Origin: Burkholderia pyrrocinia
GTDB taxonomy: Bacteria; Pseudomonadota; Gammaproteobacteria; Burkholderiales; Burkholderiaceae
Direction: 5' to 3'
Assembly: GCF_018417535.1 (NCBI RefSeq)
Contig: NZ_CP070977.1
Location: forward strand, 3,847,643-3,911,642
Length of the DNA: 64,000 nucleotides
This document shows positions 60,977-64,000 of this stretch, one piece after another. The stretch's first letter is position 1. The number at the start of each line of letters is the position of its first letter. Made by a program: the position numbers and the translations under genes. The notes beneath the pieces are model-generated. The model searched no databases, was not told where the DNA came from, and saw only the letters and a list, made by a program, of their open reading frames with translations.

Positions 60977-61750
60977 GTGGCCACTCACACGCTCGCAGAC
61001 AAGGTCGTCCTGATCGCAGGCGGCGCAAAGAATCTCGGCGGCCTGATCGCCCGGGACCTGGCGAGCCACGGCGCGAAGGCGGTGGCGATTCACTACAACA
61101 GCGCGGCGTCGCAGGCGCAGGCCGAGGAGACGGCCGCCGCGGTGCGCGCGGCCGGTGCCGAAGCCGCAACGTTCCAGGCCGACCTGACGACGGCCGCCGC
61201 GGTCGAGAAGCTGTTCGACGACGCGAAGCAGCGCTTCGGCAAGATCGACATCGCGATCAACACGGTCGGCAAGGTGCTGAAGAAGCCGTTCACCGAGATC
61301 AGCGAGGCCGAGTACGACGAGATGTTCGCGGTCAACAGCAAGTCGGCGTTCTTCTTCATCAAGGAAGCGGGGCGGCACCTCGAGGATCACGGCAAGCTCG
61401 TCACGCTCGTGACGTCGCTGCTCGGCGCGTTCACGCCGTTCTACGCAGCGTACGAAGGGTCGAAGGCGCCGGTCGAGCACTTCACGCGCGCGGCGTCGAA
61501 GGAGTACGGCGCACGCGGGATCTCGGTGACGGCCGTCGGGCCGGGCCCGATGGACACGCCGTTCTTCTATCCGGCCGAAGGCGCCGATGCGGTCGCGTAT
61601 CACAAGACGGCGGCCGCGCTGTCGCCGTTCAGCAAGACGGGCCTGACCGATATCGAGGACGTCGTGCCGTTCATCCGCCATCTCGTGACCGACGGCTGGT
61701 GGATCACGGGCCAGACGATCCTGATCAACGGTGGCTATACGACCAAGTAA
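60977..61750 (+). CDS. SDR family oxidoreductase
   Basis: A 257-residue short-chain dehydrogenase. The cofactor motif is IAGGAKNLGGLIARDLA, a variant of TGxxxGIG. The catalytic residues are Ser in VTSLLGAF, and Tyr and Lys in AYEGSKAP. It ends with GQTILINGGYTT, normal for the family. A GTG start with AAGGAG 6 bases upstream is clear. It is followed by a LysR regulator in the same direction after a terminator. Confidence 0.9.
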   Translation: MATHTLADKVVLIAGGAKNLGGLIARDLASHGAKAVAIHYNSAASQAQAEETAAAVRAAGAEAATFQADLTTAAAVEKLFDDAKQRFGKIDIAINTVGKVLKKPFTEISEAEYDEMFAVNSKSAFFFIKEAGRHLEDHGKLVTLVTSLLGAFTPFYAAYEGSKAPVEHFTRAASKEYGARGISVTAVGPGPMDTPFFYPAEGADAVAYHKTAAALSPFSKTGLTDIEDVVPFIRHLVTDGWWITGQTILINGGYTTK

Positions 61751-61828
61751 GCGATCACGCAACGGGTCGCGCCGGCCGCCGCCGCGGGCGCGCGGCGCAC
61801 CGCAATGGGCTGATTGCGTGGACAATGG

Positions 61829-61864
61829 ACGGGCGCGCAGCCGCGAGGCCGCGCGCCCGTTTTC
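61829..61864 (+). terminator. Terminator after the SDR gene
   Basis: ACGGGCGCGC (61829-61838) pairs with GCGCGCCCGT (61851-61860), followed by TTTCT. Confidence 0.75.
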
Positions 61865-61937
61865 TCGGTGCCGCCGGGCGCTGCCGCGATGCGCGACGGC
61901 TGGCGGCGACGATCGTCCGAACCCAGGTTCCCCGCCG

Positions 61938-62873
61938 ATGGACAAGCTGGATCAGGTCAGAATCTTCCTGCAGGTTGCCGAGATGGGCAGCTTCATCAAG
62001 GCCGCGCATGCGCTCGACATGCCGCGCGCGACCGTGTCGGCTGCCGTCCAGCAGCTCGAGGCGGGGCTCGGCACGCGCCTCTTGCACCGCACGACGCGCC
62101 AGGTGCAGTTGACCGCCGACGGCGTGCTGCTGCTCGAACGCGGCCGGCGCCTGCTCGCGGAGGCCGACGAGCTCGACCGCCTGTTCCGCCGCCGCGACCG
62201 CGACGTGGTCGGGCGGCTGAACGTCGACGTGCCGAGCCGGATCGCGCGCCGCGTGATCGCGCCCGCGCTGCCGTCGCTGTTTCGCCGCTACCCGAAGCTG
62301 CAACTGTCGCTCGGCTCGACGGACCGCTCGATCGACCTGGTGCAGGAGGGCGTCGACTGCGCGATCCGCGTCGGGCGGCTTGCGGACAGCAGCCTCGTCG
62401 TGCGGCCGCTCGGGCAGTTCACGCTGATCAACTGCGCGAGCCCCGACTACCTGCGCGAATGCGGCGTGCCCGAGCATCCGGATGCGCTCGCGCACGGGCA
62501 CTGGGCGATCGGCTATGCGTCGCCGACGACGGGGCGCGAGCTCGGGTGGGAATACTGCGTGGACGGCGAGCGGCACACGATGACGCTGCCGAGCCGCGTG
62601 ATCGTCAACAATGCCGAAACCTATATCGCCGGCTGCATCGCCGGGATGGGGCTGATCCAGATTCCGCGGTTCGACGTCGAGCATCTGCTCGACAGCGGCG
62701 CGCTCGTCGACGTGATGCCCGGGTACCGTGCCGCGCCGATGGACGTGTCGGCCGTGTATCCGCACCGGCGGCACCGGTCGCGCCGGCTCAATGCGTTCGT
62801 CGATTGGTTCGGGGAGTTGATGGCGGACGCGTTGACGGGGACAGCGGCGGGGAAGGGCGCGGAAGGCGACTGA
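61938..62873 (+). CDS. LysR family transcriptional regulator
   Basis: A 311-residue LysR-type regulator. The N-terminal helix-turn-helix is MGSFIKAAHALDMPRATVSA then QQLEAGLGTRLLHRTTR (residues 16-55). The effector domain has the usual RVGRLADSSLVVRPLG and GMGLIQIPRF blocks, similar to the DSF_/CrgA-like subgroup. It lies downstream of the SDR gene in the same direction; no divergent target is seen. Confidence 0.9.
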   Translation: MDKLDQVRIFLQVAEMGSFIKAAHALDMPRATVSAAVQQLEAGLGTRLLHRTTRQVQLTADGVLLLERGRRLLAEADELDRLFRRRDRDVVGRLNVDVPSRIARRVIAPALPSLFRRYPKLQLSLGSTDRSIDLVQEGVDCAIRVGRLADSSLVVRPLGQFTLINCASPDYLRECGVPEHPDALAHGHWAIGYASPTTGRELGWEYCVDGERHTMTLPSRVIVNNAETYIAGCIAGMGLIQIPRFDVEHLLDSGALVDVMPGYRAAPMDVSAVYPHRRHRSRRLNAFVDWFGELMADALTGTAAGKGAEGD

Positions 62874-62913
62874 TCGGGGCGGCTGGTGTGAGTCGTGCGC
62901 CGTCGCGCTTGTT

Positions 62914-63810
62914 TCAGTCGGCCGGCGCCGCGAACTGCCGGTTGCGCCCGGTTTCCCGCACCGCTTCGATCAGCGCCGCGCCGGCACCGTCCGGTTTCGA
63001 TGCGAACGCGTAGAAACGCGCGGCCGGCAGCACGGGCAGGCCGTCCTGCGGCCCGCATGCGCGCAACCCGTCGCGCAACTGGCTGCGCGCCAGCGCGGTG
63101 ACCGCGAAGCCCGCGAGCGCGGCCGATACGCAGCCGGCCATGCTGCTGCTCTCGAACAGCACGCGGAACGGCCGCAGCGCGGCGGCGAGCGCCGATACGG
63201 CGGCCTCCCGGTAGACGCACGGTTCCGGAAACAGCGCGAGCGGCACTTCGCCGCCGGCGTCGAGCGTGCGGTCCGACGCAAAGGCCCACACGAGCGGTTC
63301 TTCCCAGAGCAGTTCGCCCGGCGCGTCGACCTGCCGGCACTGCTTGCCGAACACGACATCAAGCCGGCCGAGCGTCTGCTCGCGCAGCAGCGACGCGGTG
63401 ATTCCGACCTTCAGCTCGATCGACGTCTGCGGGTGGCGGTCGCGGAACGTGCGCAGCACGTGCGGCAGCCAAGCACCCGCGAAATCCTCCGATGCGCCGA
63501 CGCGCAGCCGCCCGTGCGCCGGCGCGCCGCGCAGCTTCGCGCGCACTTCGCGCTCCATGTCGACGATGTTGCGCGCGTACGCGTACAGCATGTCGCCGGC
63601 CGGCGTGAGCGCGATACGGCGCGTCGTGCGCGCAAGCAGCACGGTGCCGGCCGCCTGTTCGAGCCGCTTGATATGACCGCTGACGGCGGACGGCGTCAGC
63701 GCGAGGCGTTCCGCTGCCGGCGCGAACCCGCGGCTGTCGACGACTTCGAGGAAGGTGCGCAGCAGTGAGAGGTCGAGCGAGGTCGACGCGGGATCGGTCA
63801 GCGGTTCCAT
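62914..63810 (-). CDS. LysR family transcriptional regulator
   Basis: A 298-residue LysR-type regulator. The helix-turn-helix is FAPAAERLALTPSAVSGHIK then RLEQAAGTVLLARTTRR. The substrate domain begins RLRVGASEDFAG. It is divergent from the hydrolase gene at 63917, the classic LysR arrangement, so that gene is the likely target. Confidence 0.9.
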   Translation of the reverse strand: MEPLTDPASTSLDLSLLRTFLEVVDSRGFAPAAERLALTPSAVSGHIKRLEQAAGTVLLARTTRRIALTPAGDMLYAYARNIVDMEREVRAKLRGAPAHGRLRVGASEDFAGAWLPHVLRTFRDRHPQTSIELKVGITASLLREQTLGRLDVVFGKQCRQVDAPGELLWEEPLVWAFASDRTLDAGGEVPLALFPEPCVYREAAVSALAAALRPFRVLFESSSMAGCVSAALAGFAVTALARSQLRDGLRACGPQDGLPVLPAARFYAFASKPDGAGAALIEAVRETGRNRQFAAPAD

Positions 63811-63841
63811 CGGTTAATTCAACGTAATACTCGAAGAGTGA

Positions 63842-63866
63842 ATCATGATACTCCGTGAATCGTGAT
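63842..63866. promoter_or_regulatory. Candidate LysR operator in the divergent spacer
   Basis: ATCATGAT and ATCGTGAT (one mismatch from a perfect inverted repeat) are 9 bases apart, midway between the LysR start and the hydrolase start. The rest of the 106-base spacer is AT-richer than its flanks. Confidence 0.4.
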
Positions 63867-63916
63867 GAAAGGTTGGCCTACGATCATCTGCTCAGGTTGA
63901 CCCGACGGAGAGCACG

Positions 63917-64000
63917 ATGACGACCTATGCGCATGCGACGACCGCGTCGCTCGATATTGCCTATCTCGAATGGAACCCGCGCGGCGAACGCGTGGCCGTG
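63917..64000 (+). CDS. Probable alpha/beta hydrolase, 5' fragment
   Basis: Only the first 28 codons lie in the window, beginning MTTYAHATTASLDIAYLEWN. The SLDIAYLEWNPRGERVAV pattern is typical of the first strands of alpha/beta hydrolases, but the catalytic triad is outside. ACGGAGAG precedes the ATG. It is divergent from the LysR gene. Confidence 0.55.
   Translation, partial: MTTYAHATTASLDIAYLEWNPRGERVAV

Overview
The window reads as chromosome 1 sequence of a Burkholderia, most likely a member of the Burkholderia cepacia complex. The support is very high GC, strong G/C third-position bias, and protein sequences that closely match what I know of that group (FusA2, Icd plus monomeric Idh, ClpS-ClpA, the nad genes, IleS-LspA-CoaBC). 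Species is inference and cannot be settled here. Almost all of it is ordinary housekeeping sequence. I see no rRNA, no tRNA, no CRISPR array, no prophage and no insertion sequence.

Layout. 0-10 kb: an Mpo1-like membrane protein, PanE-type reductase, SAM methyltransferase, a degenerate EAL protein, an MdtD-like drug exporter, a DUF2917 protein, then a helix-turn-helix/citrate-synthase fusion divergent from a CoA-transferase, a GntR regulator and an aldo/keto reductase. 10-18 kb: a secreted glycine-rich repeat protein, a nickel/cobalt permease, a second elongation factor G, a DUF192 protein, an acid-shock-like small protein and RluE. 18-25 kb: two non-homologous NADP isocitrate dehydrogenases side by side, a 74-residue unknown with an AT-rich upstream region, a Tat-exported multicopper oxidase and a cold-shock protein with a long leader. 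25-31 kb: clpS-clpA, an amino-acid permease and a DUF347 membrane protein.

30.5-41.6 kb: the leftward run ribF, ileS, lspA, coaBC, dut, then rightward purN, an RsmB-type methyltransferase, an MscS channel and a fatty-acid desaturase. 41.6-45.7 kb: the de novo NAD cluster, nadA-nadC converging on nadB, with three tandem 49-bp hairpin repeats just before nadA and a REP-like element inside the 5' end of nadC. 45.8-49 kb: rpmB-rpmG, radC, an SlpA-type prolyl isomerase and ispH. 49-53.7 kb: the livHMGF branched-chain amino-acid importer, whose own binding-protein gene (livK) is a shrunken, eroded remnant. 53.9-64 kb: a DUF2278 protein, a GNAT acetyltransferase, argD, a ferredoxin-type reductase, a YeeZ-like protein, RsuA, CopC, DinB, an SDR, two LysR regulators and the first 28 codons of a probable alpha/beta hydrolase.

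The most interesting new signal is the argD leader (56333-56520). It has a good promoter whose predicted start falls on or next to an ATG, a 27-residue ORF with four arginine codons in a row, and an intrinsic terminator about 40 nt before argD. This is the layout expected of an arginine-sensing, ribosome-mediated attenuator. Next are the covarying tandem hairpins before nadA, the REP-like element read through in NadC, and the decayed livK.
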